A DNA stretch of 64,000 nucleotides from Microbacterium sp. MPKO10 (GTDB taxonomy: Bacteria; Actinomycetota; Actinomycetes; Actinomycetales; Microbacteriaceae). The notes under the pieces were generated by a model. It did no database searches. It saw nothing but the letters and a program-made list of their open reading frames with translations, and was not told the origin of the DNA. Below are positions 1-8,756 of the stretch, one piece after another. Position 1 is the stretch's first letter, and each line of letters opens with the position of its first letter. A program made the translations under genes and the position numbers. The stretch spans positions 915,572-979,571 of the forward strand of contig NZ_JAPCHX010000001.1 of the NCBI RefSeq assembly GCF_026107415.2, given 5' to 3'.

Positions 1-1
1 C

Positions 2-856
2 TTTGAGGGCTGGACGTTCGTCGGCCCCGCGACGCTCATCGTCGTCGGACTCTCGATCTTCCCTGCCGTATGGGCGTTTATCCTCTCGCTGCAGGAGTGG
101 GACGGCTTCAGCGACGCGACGTTCGTCGGCGGTGACAACTACGCCCGGCTGGCGAGTGATCCCGAGTTCCTCGACTCGGTGATGCACACACTCTTCTACA
201 CGGTGCTGTTCGTGCCCTCGTCGGTGCTCGCCGGACTGTTTCTCGCCGTGGCGTTGAATCGCCGCATCCGTTTCATCGGCATTTATCGGACGGCGATCTT
301 CGTGCCGTTCGTAGCGTCGGCGGCCGCAACCGGCATCCTCGCCACTTACCTCTTCAGCCCCCAGTTCGGTGTGGTCAACAACGTGTTGCGCGTGATCGGA
401 CTGCCGCAGCAGCAGTGGCTGGAGGATCCGGCGCAGGCCATGGTCGTGATCGCCATCATGTCGCTGTGGGGGCAGGCGGCCTTCACAACGGTCATCTATC
501 TTGCTGCACTGCAGGACATCCCGAACGAACTCGTCGAGGCAGCCCGCATCGACGGGGCGAACCGGTGGCAGACTTTCTGGCGGGTCGTCTGGCCGCAGCT
601 GGCCCCCGTGACGGTCTTCGTCACGATCTGGCAGATGATCGAGGCCATCAAACTGTTCGACCTGGTGTTCACGACCACCAAGGGCGGTCCGCTCGACGCG
701 ACGAAGACCATCGTGTACTTCGTGTGGGAGAGCGCCTTCAAGGGGCTCGAGTTCGGCTACGGGTCCGCCAGCGCATACGTGCTCTTCGCCCTGACACTGC
801 TCATCACACTCGCCGTCGTCGTGTACTCGCGGCGTTCGAAAACGGAGGCGTTCTGA
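2..856 (+). CDS. Sugar ABC transporter permease, MalF/UgpA type (5' end outside window)
   Basis: Membrane subunit of a carbohydrate ABC importer (CUT1 class). The frame is open from base 2, so the start codon lies outside; 284 residues are visible. They show about six hydrophobic segments and the cytoplasmic EAA loop (EAARIDGANRWQTFWRV, near bases 535-590) that docks on the ATPase. The second permease starts 2 bases after the stop, so the two are surely co-translated. The binding protein is presumably upstream of the window. No ATPase gene is present, which is usual for actinobacterial CUT1 systems that share an MsiK-type ATPase (known of the family, not seen here). The substrate cannot be told; the adjacent PfkB kinase suggests a sugar that is phosphorylated after entry. 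Confidence 0.93.
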   Translation, partial: FEGWTFVGPATLIVVGLSIFPAVWAFILSLQEWDGFSDATFVGGDNYARLASDPEFLDSVMHTLFYTVLFVPSSVLAGLFLAVALNRRIRFIGIYRTAIFVPFVASAAATGILATYLFSPQFGVVNNVLRVIGLPQQQWLEDPAQAMVVIAIMSLWGQAAFTTVIYLAALQDIPNELVEAARIDGANRWQTFWRVVWPQLAPVTVFVTIWQMIEAIKLFDLVFTTTKGGPLDATKTIVYFVWESAFKGLEFGYGSASAYVLFALTLLITLAVVVYSRRSKTEAF

Positions 857-858
857 CC

Positions 859-1743
859 ATGGTCGCCACACAAGAAGCCGTCGGGGTCACACCCCAGACC
901 AGCACGGCAGCCGCACCCAGAAAGCGTCGTCGCCGGCGCATCAGCGGCTGGCATTTCGTGCTCGCTCCGATTGCGCTCGTCTTCGTCATCCCGTTCGTGC
1001 AGATGATCATGGCCGCGCTGTCGCCCGCGAAGGAGCTGGTGCAGTTTCCGCCGCCCTTCATCCCCTCGACCGTGACGTTCGAGAACTTCGCCAAGCTCTT
1101 CGCGACGACGAACATCCTGCAGTGGCTGATGAACTCGATCATCGTCTCGGGCGTCGCGATCCTCGCGCACATCGTGCTCTGCTCCCTCGCGGGATACGGC
1201 TTCGCACGGCTGAAGTTTCACGGCCGCAACATGGGATTTCTGCTGATCGTGTCGACGATCATGCTGCCCACGCAGCTGCTGATGATCCCGACTTACATCC
1301 TGTTCTCAAAGCTCGGCCTCATCAACACGCTCGGCGCCGCCATCGTCCCGTGGCTGGCCACTGCATTCGGGATCTTCCTCATGCGCCAGTTCTTCCTCAG
1401 CATCCCCGTCGAATTGGAAGAGGCCGGGATGCTGGATGGGTGCACGCGCTGGGGAATCTTCTTCCGGATCGTGCTGCCGCTGGCGAAGCCCGCCCTCGCG
1501 ACGCTGTCGATCTTCACGCTGCTCGGCTCGTGGAATGACCTGATCTGGCCCCTCATCGCCATCAACGATCCGGGCTCGTTCACGATGCAGCTCGGAATCG
1601 CGAACTTCCAGGGCGCACGACAGACCGAGTGGGGCCTGCTGATGTCGGGGAACGTCATCGCGGTGCTGCCGCTTGTTGTCTTCTTCCTCTTCGCTCAGAA
1701 ACAATTCATCCAGACCATGACGTTCTCAGGACTGAAAGGATAG
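859..1743 (+). CDS. Sugar ABC transporter permease, MalG type
   Basis: Second membrane subunit of the same CUT1 importer, 294 residues. A basic N-terminal tail (residues 10-25, rich in Arg/Lys) precedes six membrane segments; the EAA loop (LEEAGMLDGCTRWGIFF) lies near bases 1415-1470. The frame is open far upstream, but ATG 859 is chosen because GGAGG at 844-848 sits in front of it and it lies 2 bases after the previous stop. The kinase gene overlaps the last base of its stop codon. Family assignment is secure, substrate unknown. Confidence 0.93.
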   Translation: MVATQEAVGVTPQTSTAAAPRKRRRRRISGWHFVLAPIALVFVIPFVQMIMAALSPAKELVQFPPPFIPSTVTFENFAKLFATTNILQWLMNSIIVSGVAILAHIVLCSLAGYGFARLKFHGRNMGFLLIVSTIMLPTQLLMIPTYILFSKLGLINTLGAAIVPWLATAFGIFLMRQFFLSIPVELEEAGMLDGCTRWGIFFRIVLPLAKPALATLSIFTLLGSWNDLIWPLIAINDPGSFTMQLGIANFQGARQTEWGLLMSGNVIAVLPLVVFFLFAQKQFIQTMTFSGLKG

Positions 1744-2702
1744 TGCCGGTGCACACACTGGTCGTCGGAGACACCAACCCCGATTTCATTCTGAGAGGCG
1801 ACGTCAAACCGCGCTTCGGTCAGGCCGAGCAGTTACTGTCATCTGCCGAGCTGGTCCTGGGCGGGAGCGCCTCGATCGTCGCCGCGGGACTCGTGAAGCT
1901 CGAGGTCGACACCGGGCTGCTCGCCACGATCGGCAGCGACTACTTCGGGACTCTGACCGAGACGTACCTTGCCGAATGCGGCATCGACACCTCAGAGGTG
2001 CTGCGCACGCCGAATGGTGCCACGGGCATCTCGGTCATCCTGTCGCAGCCGGATGATCGTTCGATCTTCACCTACCCCGGCGTCATCCCGACGCTGTCGA
2101 TCGATGCGGTGCGCGACAGCATCCGGCGTGCCCGCCCTCAGCATGTGCACTTCTCGTCATACTTCCTCGTTCCCGGGCTCGCCACGGGGCTTCCGGAACT
2201 ACTCGACGAGCTGGCGGTTGAAGGCGTGACCACGAGCGTCGACACCAACTGGGACCCGAGTGAGCAGTGGACGGGGCTCGACGAGATTCTGCCGCGCATC
2301 ACCCACTTCATGCCGAACAGGCAAGAGCTTCGTGCCGTCGGCGCGGGCTACGCCGACGACCCTGCGGGGTCGGACGAGGACATCGCGTTGGCGCTCGCCG
2401 CCATCGGCCCCGTTGTGATCGTCAAGCGAGGCTCCGAGGGCGGGCTCGTCGCGACGCCGCAGGGCCACGTGCACACCGTGGACGTCCCCGACGTGGACGT
2501 CGTCGACACCACGGGTGCGGGTGACAGCTTCAACGCCGCGTACATTGCGGCGATGGCGCATGGCGTCGATGACCACGACGAGCGGCTGCGATGGGCGACC
2601 CTCGCGGGCTCGCACTCGGTGACGCGTTCCGGCGGAACGGGAGCGCAGATTCAGCTGTCTGAGCTGACCGCCACACTCGACGACGCCAGCGTCACCCGCT
2701 GA
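1743..2702 (+). CDS. PfkB-family carbohydrate kinase
   Basis: 319-residue sugar kinase of the ribokinase/PfkB fold, ATP-dependent, cytoplasmic. The GTG start at 1743 overlaps the permease TAG (taGTG) and is preceded by AAAGGA at 1735-1740. The C-terminal PfkB signature DTTGAGDSFNAAYIAA is intact, with the GAGD aspartate that acts as catalytic base; a Gly-rich substrate-lid segment (GGSASIVAAG) lies near residues 40-50. Operon position implies that it phosphorylates the sugar brought in by the two permeases (inference). The exact sugar (ribose, fructose, KDG or other) cannot be read from these motifs. Confidence 0.9.
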   Translation: MPVHTLVVGDTNPDFILRGDVKPRFGQAEQLLSSAELVLGGSASIVAAGLVKLEVDTGLLATIGSDYFGTLTETYLAECGIDTSEVLRTPNGATGISVILSQPDDRSIFTYPGVIPTLSIDAVRDSIRRARPQHVHFSSYFLVPGLATGLPELLDELAVEGVTTSVDTNWDPSEQWTGLDEILPRITHFMPNRQELRAVGAGYADDPAGSDEDIALALAAIGPVVIVKRGSEGGLVATPQGHVHTVDVPDVDVVDTTGAGDSFNAAYIAAMAHGVDDHDERLRWATLAGSHSVTRSGGTGAQIQLSELTATLDDASVTR

Positions 2703-2755
2703 GTATTTCCCGAGAAGAGGGGAGAGCGTCGGTGGTGTGACCTACGCTCATCCCC

Positions 2756-4255
2756 ATGAGTGAATCGTCCGAGCGCGGTGACGCCAAGTCAACCGCAGCT
2801 GGGGCATCCGAACCGGTCGCCGAGACGCACAGCATGAGCACCTTTCTGCAGGTGCTCGTGAACACCGGTGTTGCCAACATCACGACGAGCTTCCTCTGGT
2901 TCGCGCTCACGTTCTGGGTGTATCTCGAGACGAGATCGGTGCTTGCCACGGGCATCATCGGCGGTGCCTATATGCTGCTCGTCGCGGTGTGCAGCATGAT
3001 GTTCGGCACGTTCGTCGACCGCTATCGCAAGCACTCCGTCATGGTGTTCTCCGGGGCAGGTACGCTCGTGTGCTTCAGCCTTGCGGGAGCGATGTTCCTT
3101 GTGTTTCCCGAGAGCGCGCTGCTGGACCTCGGCGGGCCGTGGTTCTGGCTGTTTACACTCATCATCCTCGCTGGTGCGGTCGTCGAGCAGCTACGCAATA
3201 TCGCTCTCTCGACAACCGTGACGTTGTTGGTTCCACCCGAGCGACGAGCAAACGCGAACGGCCTTGTCGGCACCGTGCAAGGGCTCGCGTTTCTCGTCAC
3301 GAGCGTGTTCAGCGGCCTCGCGATCGGCTTCGTCGGCATGGGCGGCGCGATCGTGATCGCCATAACGGCGATCGCCGTTGCGCTCGGGCATCTGCTGATG
3401 CTGCGCATCTCCGAGCCCGAGATCGTGCAGGAGGGGCACACGAGCTTCGTCGATATCAAAGGCGGCATCGCCGCCGTTCGAGCAGCGAGCCCGCTCTTCG
3501 CGCTCATTATCTTCACGACATTCAACAACCTGATCGGCGGCGTCTATATGGCGCTCATGGATCCATATGGTCTCGAGCTCTTCCCTGTCGAAGTTTGGGG
3601 CCTTGTGCTCGGGATCACGTCGACGGGATTCCTCATCGGCGGCGGAGTGGTGGCCAAATTCGGCCTCGGAAAGAACCCGATACGCACCATGCTGATCATG
3701 GTCATCGCAACCGGCGCACTCGGAGCGATCTTCACACTGCGCGAGTGGTGGTGGCTGTTCGCCGTCGGCATCTGGCTGTTCATGATGCTGATGCCTGCCG
3801 TCGAAGCAGCCGAGCAGACGATCATCCAGCGCATCGTGCCGTACCGGACTCAGGGCCGCGTCTTCGGATTCGCCATGACCTTCGAAGCAGCGGCCGCACC
3901 CGTCACGTCTTTCCTCATTGCGCCGATTGCCGAATTCTGGGTAATTCCCTCCGTCGATTCGGATTCCGGTCGGGCGACGTGGGGATGGCTTCTCGGTGAC
4001 GGGTCTGCGCGGGGGATGGCGTTGGTCATGATTTGTGCGGGGATCGGCTGCGTTCTGCTGGGGGCTGGCGCATTCCTCACCCGCTCGTACCGAAAGCTTT
4101 CAGTGCGCTATGCCGAGATTACGGCTCAGGATGCTGTGGAAAATGCCGTGTCTGAGTCGGAGAGTGCACGTCCGACGGCGCCCTCTTCCGAAGCCGACGC
4201 CCCTGGCACGCTGCCTTCTGATCCAGAAACAGACGTTCGCTCCGCGGACGTGTAG
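2756..4255 (+). CDS. MFS transporter, MFS_3/EntS-like exporter
   Basis: 499-residue major facilitator with 12 predicted membrane segments between residues of about 25 and 430 and a polar Ser/Ala/Glu-rich cytoplasmic tail. The loop-2 motif appears as GTFVDRYRKHSVMVFS near residue 80. It resembles the MFS_3 (enterobactin exporter-like) group, which exports small hydrophobic molecules or drugs; the substrate is unknown. The gene begins 53 bases after the kinase and may have its own promoter. A TetR-like gene follows in the same direction, a common arrangement for exporter control. Confidence 0.85.
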   Translation: MSESSERGDAKSTAAGASEPVAETHSMSTFLQVLVNTGVANITTSFLWFALTFWVYLETRSVLATGIIGGAYMLLVAVCSMMFGTFVDRYRKHSVMVFSGAGTLVCFSLAGAMFLVFPESALLDLGGPWFWLFTLIILAGAVVEQLRNIALSTTVTLLVPPERRANANGLVGTVQGLAFLVTSVFSGLAIGFVGMGGAIVIAITAIAVALGHLLMLRISEPEIVQEGHTSFVDIKGGIAAVRAASPLFALIIFTTFNNLIGGVYMALMDPYGLELFPVEVWGLVLGITSTGFLIGGGVVAKFGLGKNPIRTMLIMVIATGALGAIFTLREWWWLFAVGIWLFMMLMPAVEAAEQTIIQRIVPYRTQGRVFGFAMTFEAAAAPVTSFLIAPIAEFWVIPSVDSDSGRATWGWLLGDGSARGMALVMICAGIGCVLLGAGAFLTRSYRKLSVRYAEITAQDAVENAVSESESARPTAPSSEADAPGTLPSDPETDVRSADV

Positions 4256-4338
4256 TGCCGACGGAGGCTCGGGCATCCGCCGCCTCTTGCGCTCCGAGCT
4301 AACTTGCTTCGGGAAGGTGTGCGCTCGCCCAAGCGGAG

Positions 4339-4836
4339 GTGGCCGTTCACGGAGCAGAGGTCTCTTTCGAGAAGATTGCACGAGAGTCTGGCGTCGGATC
4401 GGCCACGGTTCATCGGCATTTCCCCACACGGCAGTCTCTGATGTACGCGGTGTTCCACCACCGAATCAACGGATTATGTGCTCGGGCAGCAGAACTCGCA
4501 CACGAGAAGGACCACGGTCGAGCGCTTCTGACCTTCCTCGAGAACGTGCTCGACTATTGCGTCGATGCGCGGGGGCTCGCCATCACGTTAGTGCTTGACA
4601 ACTCCGAGGGGGGCAACGGTGCCGAGAAGAGCTGCTCGCGGGAACTCGACGAGGCCGCGCAACCCCTCGTGTCCAAGGCCATTCGCGCCGGCGCTGTTCG
4701 AACCGACGTGACGGCGGCCGAATTGTTAGCTTTGATCGTCGGGATTGCGTTGTCGACAGAATCCTCCAGGGACCCGCGAGGCGCGGCGAGGCGATTGCTG
4801 ACTCTCGCGACGGTGGGATTGCTGCCACGGGACTGA
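4339..4836 (+). CDS. TetR-family regulator, N-terminally damaged
   Basis: 165 residues from GTG 4339. The HTH is readable (SFEKIARESGVGSATVHRHF) and the ligand-binding half is complete, but helix 1 is missing. In the same frame upstream the reading continues as ALAQAEV back to a TAA at 4300 without a start codon. In the frame of the upstream MFS gene, LRANLLREGV precedes position 4318, which is what a TetR N-terminus looks like; joining the two needs a one-base shift near 4316-4322. I therefore infer a frameshift or decayed start. Either the protein is non-functional, or it starts at GTG 4339, whose GGAGG is too close (4334-4338). Probable former regulator of the MFS exporter. Confidence 0.6.
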   Translation: MAVHGAEVSFEKIARESGVGSATVHRHFPTRQSLMYAVFHHRINGLCARAAELAHEKDHGRALLTFLENVLDYCVDARGLAITLVLDNSEGGNGAEKSCSRELDEAAQPLVSKAIRAGAVRTDVTAAELLALIVGIALSTESSRDPRGAARRLLTLATVGLLPRD

Positions 4837-4929
4837 CGGCATTCAGCGCTTTTGCGGACGGTTTAAGCGTCACCGCAACGGAACCGGAGCGCCTTCAGTG
4901 GCCGATCTTCGGGAGGCAGAGCGTTGGCG

Positions 4930-5289
4930 TCACACGCTGAGTGGAGTGAGCACCGCAATCTTCCATGCGTCATCGGCCAGAACCAGCTGATAGATGAAGC
5001 GCTCGGTCGGTGCGCCTCCGTATGTCCAGGTGACGTCTGCCCAGATGCTGTGGTCGGCCTCGGCAACGATAGTGATGTCGAAGTTAGCCTCTGCGATCCC
5101 GTGATACTGCTCGAACGATGAGTCGAAGAATTGCTCGGTCTGTTCAGCGCTTGTCACCGGAACCGACTGGCCAGGAAAGAGGATCAGAGCCGGCACCGCA
5201 TACAACTGGGCGATCGCCGCTGCGTCGCGGTCGAGCAGCGACTGTGCGTAGGCATCGAAAAACGTCTGCGTCGTCTCTGTCGCATTCAT
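4930..5289 (-). CDS. SnoaL-like / NTF2-fold protein
   Basis: 119 residues of the NTF2-like fold (SnoaL or DUF4440 type), a small cone-shaped barrel used by polyketide cyclases, steroid isomerases and many proteins of unknown role. Recognisable features are the N-terminal helix FFDAYAQSLLDRDAAAIAQL, followed by a proline-rich turn and the C-terminal strands WADVTWTYGG and WKIAVLTPL. Start ATG 5289 is chosen over the longer open frame because upstream residues are non-conserved and GGTGG lies just before it. No partner is evident; the divergent and convergent neighbours are unrelated. Function unknown. Confidence 0.75.
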   Translation of the reverse strand: MNATETTQTFFDAYAQSLLDRDAAAIAQLYAVPALILFPGQSVPVTSAEQTEQFFDSSFEQYHGIAEANFDITIVAEADHSIWADVTWTYGGAPTERFIYQLVLADDAWKIAVLTPLSV

Positions 5290-5359
5290 GCGGCCACCAT
5301 AACGCCGACCACCGACGATGTCACCAGGTGTCCAGACAGGTCTGCACGTGCAGCCTGAC

Positions 5360-6232
5360 TCAGCCCGAATAGACGTCACCGACCGTGGACGTACTCACGG
5401 AGCTGCCACGCGTGAACTCTCCCGCGGGAAAACCCGGATGGTGTATCTCGGCCTCGGCCTCATCCGCACCATGCGCCCCCGAACCCGGCCCGAGAGTCAG
5501 TCGCGACACGATGCGGTAACGGTCACCCCGATATACGGAGTGCACATACTCAACCGGGGTGTTCTCGGTGTCTGTCGTCAGACGCTCGAACAGCAGAGCG
5601 GGCGAAAGTTCCGGAACACCGAGCAGCCGAGCCTCATCGGCACTCACGACGGTGGGCTCGATCGACTGCACCGCCTCATACACATGCACATCGTGATGAG
5701 CGCGCAGATGCTCGTAGAGGTCGCCACTCTCCAGCTCGCGAGAAGTGAGCGCGGGCACCAGGGCGGCGGGGAAATGCAGGTGTTCAATCGCGATCGGCGA
5801 ACCGTCAACGAGACTCAGCCGGGCCACATAGACGATCTCTGCGCCAGGAGAAATGTGCAGCCGGCGCCCAATGCGCGCTCCCGCGGGCATGTGCGTGAAC
5901 TCCAACAGCTGGCTTGACCACGTGCCCTCTGCCAACGGTGCCTTCATCGCGTGCGCATCACCGAGGAGCTCCTGTGTGATCTTCTCGGGCGCGACAAACA
6001 TTCCGCGACCATGTTCGCGCACCAGGAGCCCCGCGGCGACAAGCTCATCGACCGCAGCGCGCAACGTGGGCCGGGAGACACCGAGATCGGCGCACAGCGC
6101 TCGCTCCGACGGAATCGGGTCTCCTGTCGAACGCGTTTCGATGATTTCGAGAATGTGACTGCGCACACGTTCACGCTTGAGAACCGTCCCAGTATCAGCT
6201 GCTGGCACAGGCGATCCCCTCTCATTCGACAT
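5360..6232 (-). CDS. GntR/HutC-family regulator, DasR/NagR-like
   Basis: 290-residue transcription factor: winged-helix DNA-binding domain at residues about 18-85 (GDPIPSERALCADLGVSRPT), then a UTRA effector domain at about 105-250. The HutC/DasR group binds TGGT..ACCA-type operators and is released by phosphorylated amino sugars such as GlcNAc-6-P (family knowledge). It is divergent from a binding protein and permeases that lie next to a GH20 hexosaminidase, so an amino-sugar role is likely. A perfect ACCAGT-5-ACTGGT palindrome lies 15 bases upstream of its start, pointing to autoregulation. The C-terminal tail (about residues 250-290) extends past the usual UTRA end. Confidence 0.88.
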   Translation of the reverse strand: MSNERGSPVPAADTGTVLKRERVRSHILEIIETRSTGDPIPSERALCADLGVSRPTLRAAVDELVAAGLLVREHGRGMFVAPEKITQELLGDAHAMKAPLAEGTWSSQLLEFTHMPAGARIGRRLHISPGAEIVYVARLSLVDGSPIAIEHLHFPAALVPALTSRELESGDLYEHLRAHHDVHVYEAVQSIEPTVVSADEARLLGVPELSPALLFERLTTDTENTPVEYVHSVYRGDRYRIVSRLTLGPGSGAHGADEAEAEIHHPGFPAGEFTRGSSVSTSTVGDVYSG

Positions 6233-6246
6233 CGTCCCTATTTTTT

Positions 6247-6263
6247 ACCAGTTTACGACTGGT
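6247..6263. promoter_or_regulatory. Inverted-repeat operator ACCAGT-N5-ACTGGT
   Basis: A perfect 6-bp inverted repeat with 5-bp spacer, 14 bases upstream of the GntR start codon. The half site recurs as ACCAGT at 6300-6305 and as ACTGGT, ACCACT and ACTGGT at 6413-6442. The hexamer matches the half site of known DasR/NagR elements. Inferred autoregulatory operator. Confidence 0.7.
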
Positions 6264-6368
6264 TTGGGAAATCTGACACATTCTGAGAGTCAATTCCTCA
6301 CCAGTTGTCGGGCGGAAGAGCGCCAGAAATATCTCGCCAACAAGAAATTAATCAAGGGATGACTGCTG

Positions 6369-6397
6369 TTGACAAGCAAAACGTGTTGTGCAAAAAT
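6369..6397 (+). promoter_or_regulatory. Sigma-70-type promoter of the binding-protein operon
   Basis: Consensus -35 TTGACA (6369-6374), 17-bp spacer, weak -10 AAAAAT (6392-6397). Predicted start near 6404, just upstream of three operator half sites, so bound repressor would block initiation or clearance. The -35 match is perfect, the -10 is 4/6. Confidence 0.6.
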
Positions 6398-6412
6398 CTC
6401 CGATCAGCACCA

Positions 6413-6442
6413 ACTGGTCAACTAACCACTGGCGCAACTGGT
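6413..6442. promoter_or_regulatory. Triple ACTGGT/ACCACT half-site array
   Basis: ACTGGT (6413-6418), ACCACT (6425-6430) and ACTGGT (6437-6442) are spaced 12 bp centre to centre, about one helical turn, so all face the same side of the DNA. They lie between the predicted transcription start and the ribosome binding site of the binding-protein gene. Inferred operator for the divergent GntR regulator. Confidence 0.65.
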
Positions 6443-6476
6443 AATTCTTCCCCAACTTTCCACAACGAGGTGAACT

Positions 6477-7736
6477 ATGAGAACTCGCCTGATCGCCGGT
6501 GCATCCGCGCTCGCTCTCGCCGCAACCCTCAGCGCCTGCAGCTCGGGTAACGCTGAAGCTGGCGGTACAACGACCATCGACGTCTGGCTGATGCGCGACA
6601 GCGTGTCTGAAGAGTTCCAGGCTGAATTCGAGAAGTCGTTTGAAGCCGAACACCCAGACATCGACGCGAAGATCCAGATTCAGGAGTGGGATGGCATCGG
6701 CGAGAAAGTCGTCGCCGCCCTCGCGAGCAACGATCCGCCAGACGTCATCGAGATCGGCAATTCGCAGATGTCACAGTACGCCGCAAGCGGCGGACTGCTC
6801 GATGTGAGTGACAAGGTCGATGACCTGGGCGGAGAAGACTGGATCGCAGGGCTCGCCGACCCGGCAGTCTGGGACGGCAAGACATACGGCGTTCCGTACT
6901 ACGCGGCAAACCGAGTCGTCATCTACAACACAGCACTCTTCGACGCCGCGGGCATCGACGCCGAGAGTATCGACACACGCGCGAAATGGATCGACGCGAC
7001 CTCGACGCTGAACTCCGGAGACGTGCAGGGGATCTACCTGCCCGGGCAGAGCTGGCACGCTCTCGCCGGATTCATCTGGGACGAGGGCGGGGCATTCGCC
7101 ACGCAGGACGACGGCAGCTGGATGGGTGCCCTGGACACTCCTGAAGCGATGGCCGGCATGGAATTTTACTCGCAGCTTCAAGCACTCGGACACGGTCCCA
7201 AGGACTCCGACGTCGCCTCACCGCCGCAGACCGACATCATGGCCGGAGGCGACGTGGCACAGATCATTTCGTCACCAGGTGCAGCAGGCAGTGTGGTCGC
7301 CGCCAACCCCGAGCTCGAAGGAAAGCTTGGCTTCTTCCCCATTCCAGGCAAGACAGCAGACAAGCCCGGAGCCGTGTACGTCGGCGGGTCCGAGCTGGCG
7401 ATTCCAGCGGCATCCGATTCCTCCGACGCTGCATACGAGTTCGTCAAAGCGCTGACGGGCGAGAAGTGGCAGCGCGAACTCGCCTCGACGATGGGGTACG
7501 TGCCCAACAAGGCGAGTCTGGCGGATGCTGTCGCAGACGACCCCGGTGCAGCGGCGATGACCGTTGGAGGCACCGAAAACGGCCACAGCACACCGATCGC
7601 GCCCGGATGGGCCGCAGTCGAGGCGCAGAACATCATTCACGACTACATGACGGCGGTGCTCACGGGCGGTGACCTGGCCGGAGAGGCGCAGAAAGCTTCT
7701 GACGAGATCACCCGTGCGATGAACCAGTCCGATTGA
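6477..7736 (+). CDS. Sugar ABC transporter substrate-binding lipoprotein (amino-sugar/chitobiose candidate)
   Basis: 419-residue extracytoplasmic binding protein, family 1. It starts at ATG 6477 behind GAGGTG. A short signal peptide ends in the lipobox LSAC at about residue 20, so the mature protein is lipid-anchored. The N-terminal lobe carries the strand TTTIDVWLMRDSVSEEFQ and the SBP_bac_1 motif NDPPDVIEIGNSQ. Two permeases and a GH20 hexosaminidase follow and a DasR-like regulator is divergent, so chitobiose or GlcNAc is the best ligand guess (inference from context). Confidence 0.9.
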   Translation: MRTRLIAGASALALAATLSACSSGNAEAGGTTTIDVWLMRDSVSEEFQAEFEKSFEAEHPDIDAKIQIQEWDGIGEKVVAALASNDPPDVIEIGNSQMSQYAASGGLLDVSDKVDDLGGEDWIAGLADPAVWDGKTYGVPYYAANRVVIYNTALFDAAGIDAESIDTRAKWIDATSTLNSGDVQGIYLPGQSWHALAGFIWDEGGAFATQDDGSWMGALDTPEAMAGMEFYSQLQALGHGPKDSDVASPPQTDIMAGGDVAQIISSPGAAGSVVAANPELEGKLGFFPIPGKTADKPGAVYVGGSELAIPAASDSSDAAYEFVKALTGEKWQRELASTMGYVPNKASLADAVADDPGAAAMTVGGTENGHSTPIAPGWAAVEAQNIIHDYMTAVLTGGDLAGEAQKASDEITRAMNQSD

Positions 7737-7763
7737 GCCAGCACTGTGCGAAACGGAGCGACG

Positions 7764-8756
7764 ATGACCATCGTCCAGAAACGAACGCCGGTCCGGGCGG
7801 CCGTGAAGCCCCCTGGTTCGACACCCACCATGACAGGCAGCTCGCCTCGTCGGGCGAGGCTGCCTCGCACAAGGCGGAATCTCTGGCCCTACGCCCTGAT
7901 CGCCCCTGCGGTCGTCGGCACAGCATTCTTACTTGTCTACCCGCTAGTTCGCGCCTTCGTAATCTCGCTGCAGGACTATAAGCTCGCCGAGTTGATCAAC
8001 GGCAACGCCGAGTTCGTCGGCCTGGAGAACTACCGGACTCTTTTCTCAGACGGCCGGTTCTGGGAGGTCGTCGCCCGGACGTTTCTGTTCATGGCGTGCA
8101 ACGTCGTGCTGATCATGATCCTCTCCACACTCGTTGCGATGATGATCACCCGTCTGAAGAAGTTCGGACGCACGATGGTGCTGAGTTCGCTCGTTCTCGC
8201 CTGGGCCATGCCCGTAATCGCCGCGGCCACGGTGTTCCAGTGGATGTTCAACTCAGAATTCGGCGTGGTGAACTGGATGCTGACCAGCTTCGGATTCGAG
8301 CAGTTCGATCGATTCCCGTGGTTCGCCCATGGCGCTGCAGCATTCGTGATTCTCATTCTTCTCGTCGTATGGCAGTCAGTGCCGTTTGCCGCAATCACTC
8401 TGTACTCCGCGCTCACCACCGTGCCCGTGGAGCTGCACGAATCGGCGCGACTCGACGGCGCAGGAGCCTGGCGCCTCTTTCGCTCGGTGACCTTCCCCAT
8501 CATCAGGCCGATCTTCATGCTCGTCGTGTGCCTCGAGGTGATCTGGACGTTCAAGGCGTTCGTGCAGATCTGGGTCATCACCCAGGGCGGACCCGGTGAC
8601 GCCACGACGCTGCTTCCCGTCTATGCAGTGCAGCGCGCCCTGTCATCGCAGCAGTACGACCTCGGGGCCGCCGCCTCGATCGTGACAGTGCTGATCCTCT
8701 CTGGAGTGCTCGTTCTGTACTTCAGGCAAATGTTCCGGCAGGAGGTCCAACAGTGA
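7764..8756 (+). CDS. Sugar ABC transporter permease, MalF type
   Basis: 330-residue permease of the amino-sugar-type importer. Start ATG 7764 is preferred to the GTG at 7746 because GGAG at 7754-7757 is properly spaced from it. The N-terminus is basic (residues 1-45), followed by six or more membrane segments; the EAA loop (HESARLDGAGAWRLFRSV) is near bases 8435-8495. It overlaps the next permease by four bases. Shares architecture with the permease pair at the window start but is a different transporter. Confidence 0.93.
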   Translation: MTIVQKRTPVRAAVKPPGSTPTMTGSSPRRARLPRTRRNLWPYALIAPAVVGTAFLLVYPLVRAFVISLQDYKLAELINGNAEFVGLENYRTLFSDGRFWEVVARTFLFMACNVVLIMILSTLVAMMITRLKKFGRTMVLSSLVLAWAMPVIAAATVFQWMFNSEFGVVNWMLTSFGFEQFDRFPWFAHGAAAFVILILLVVWQSVPFAAITLYSALTTVPVELHESARLDGAGAWRLFRSVTFPIIRPIFMLVVCLEVIWTFKAFVQIWVITQGGPGDATTLLPVYAVQRALSSQQYDLGAAASIVTVLILSGVLVLYFRQMFRQEVQQ

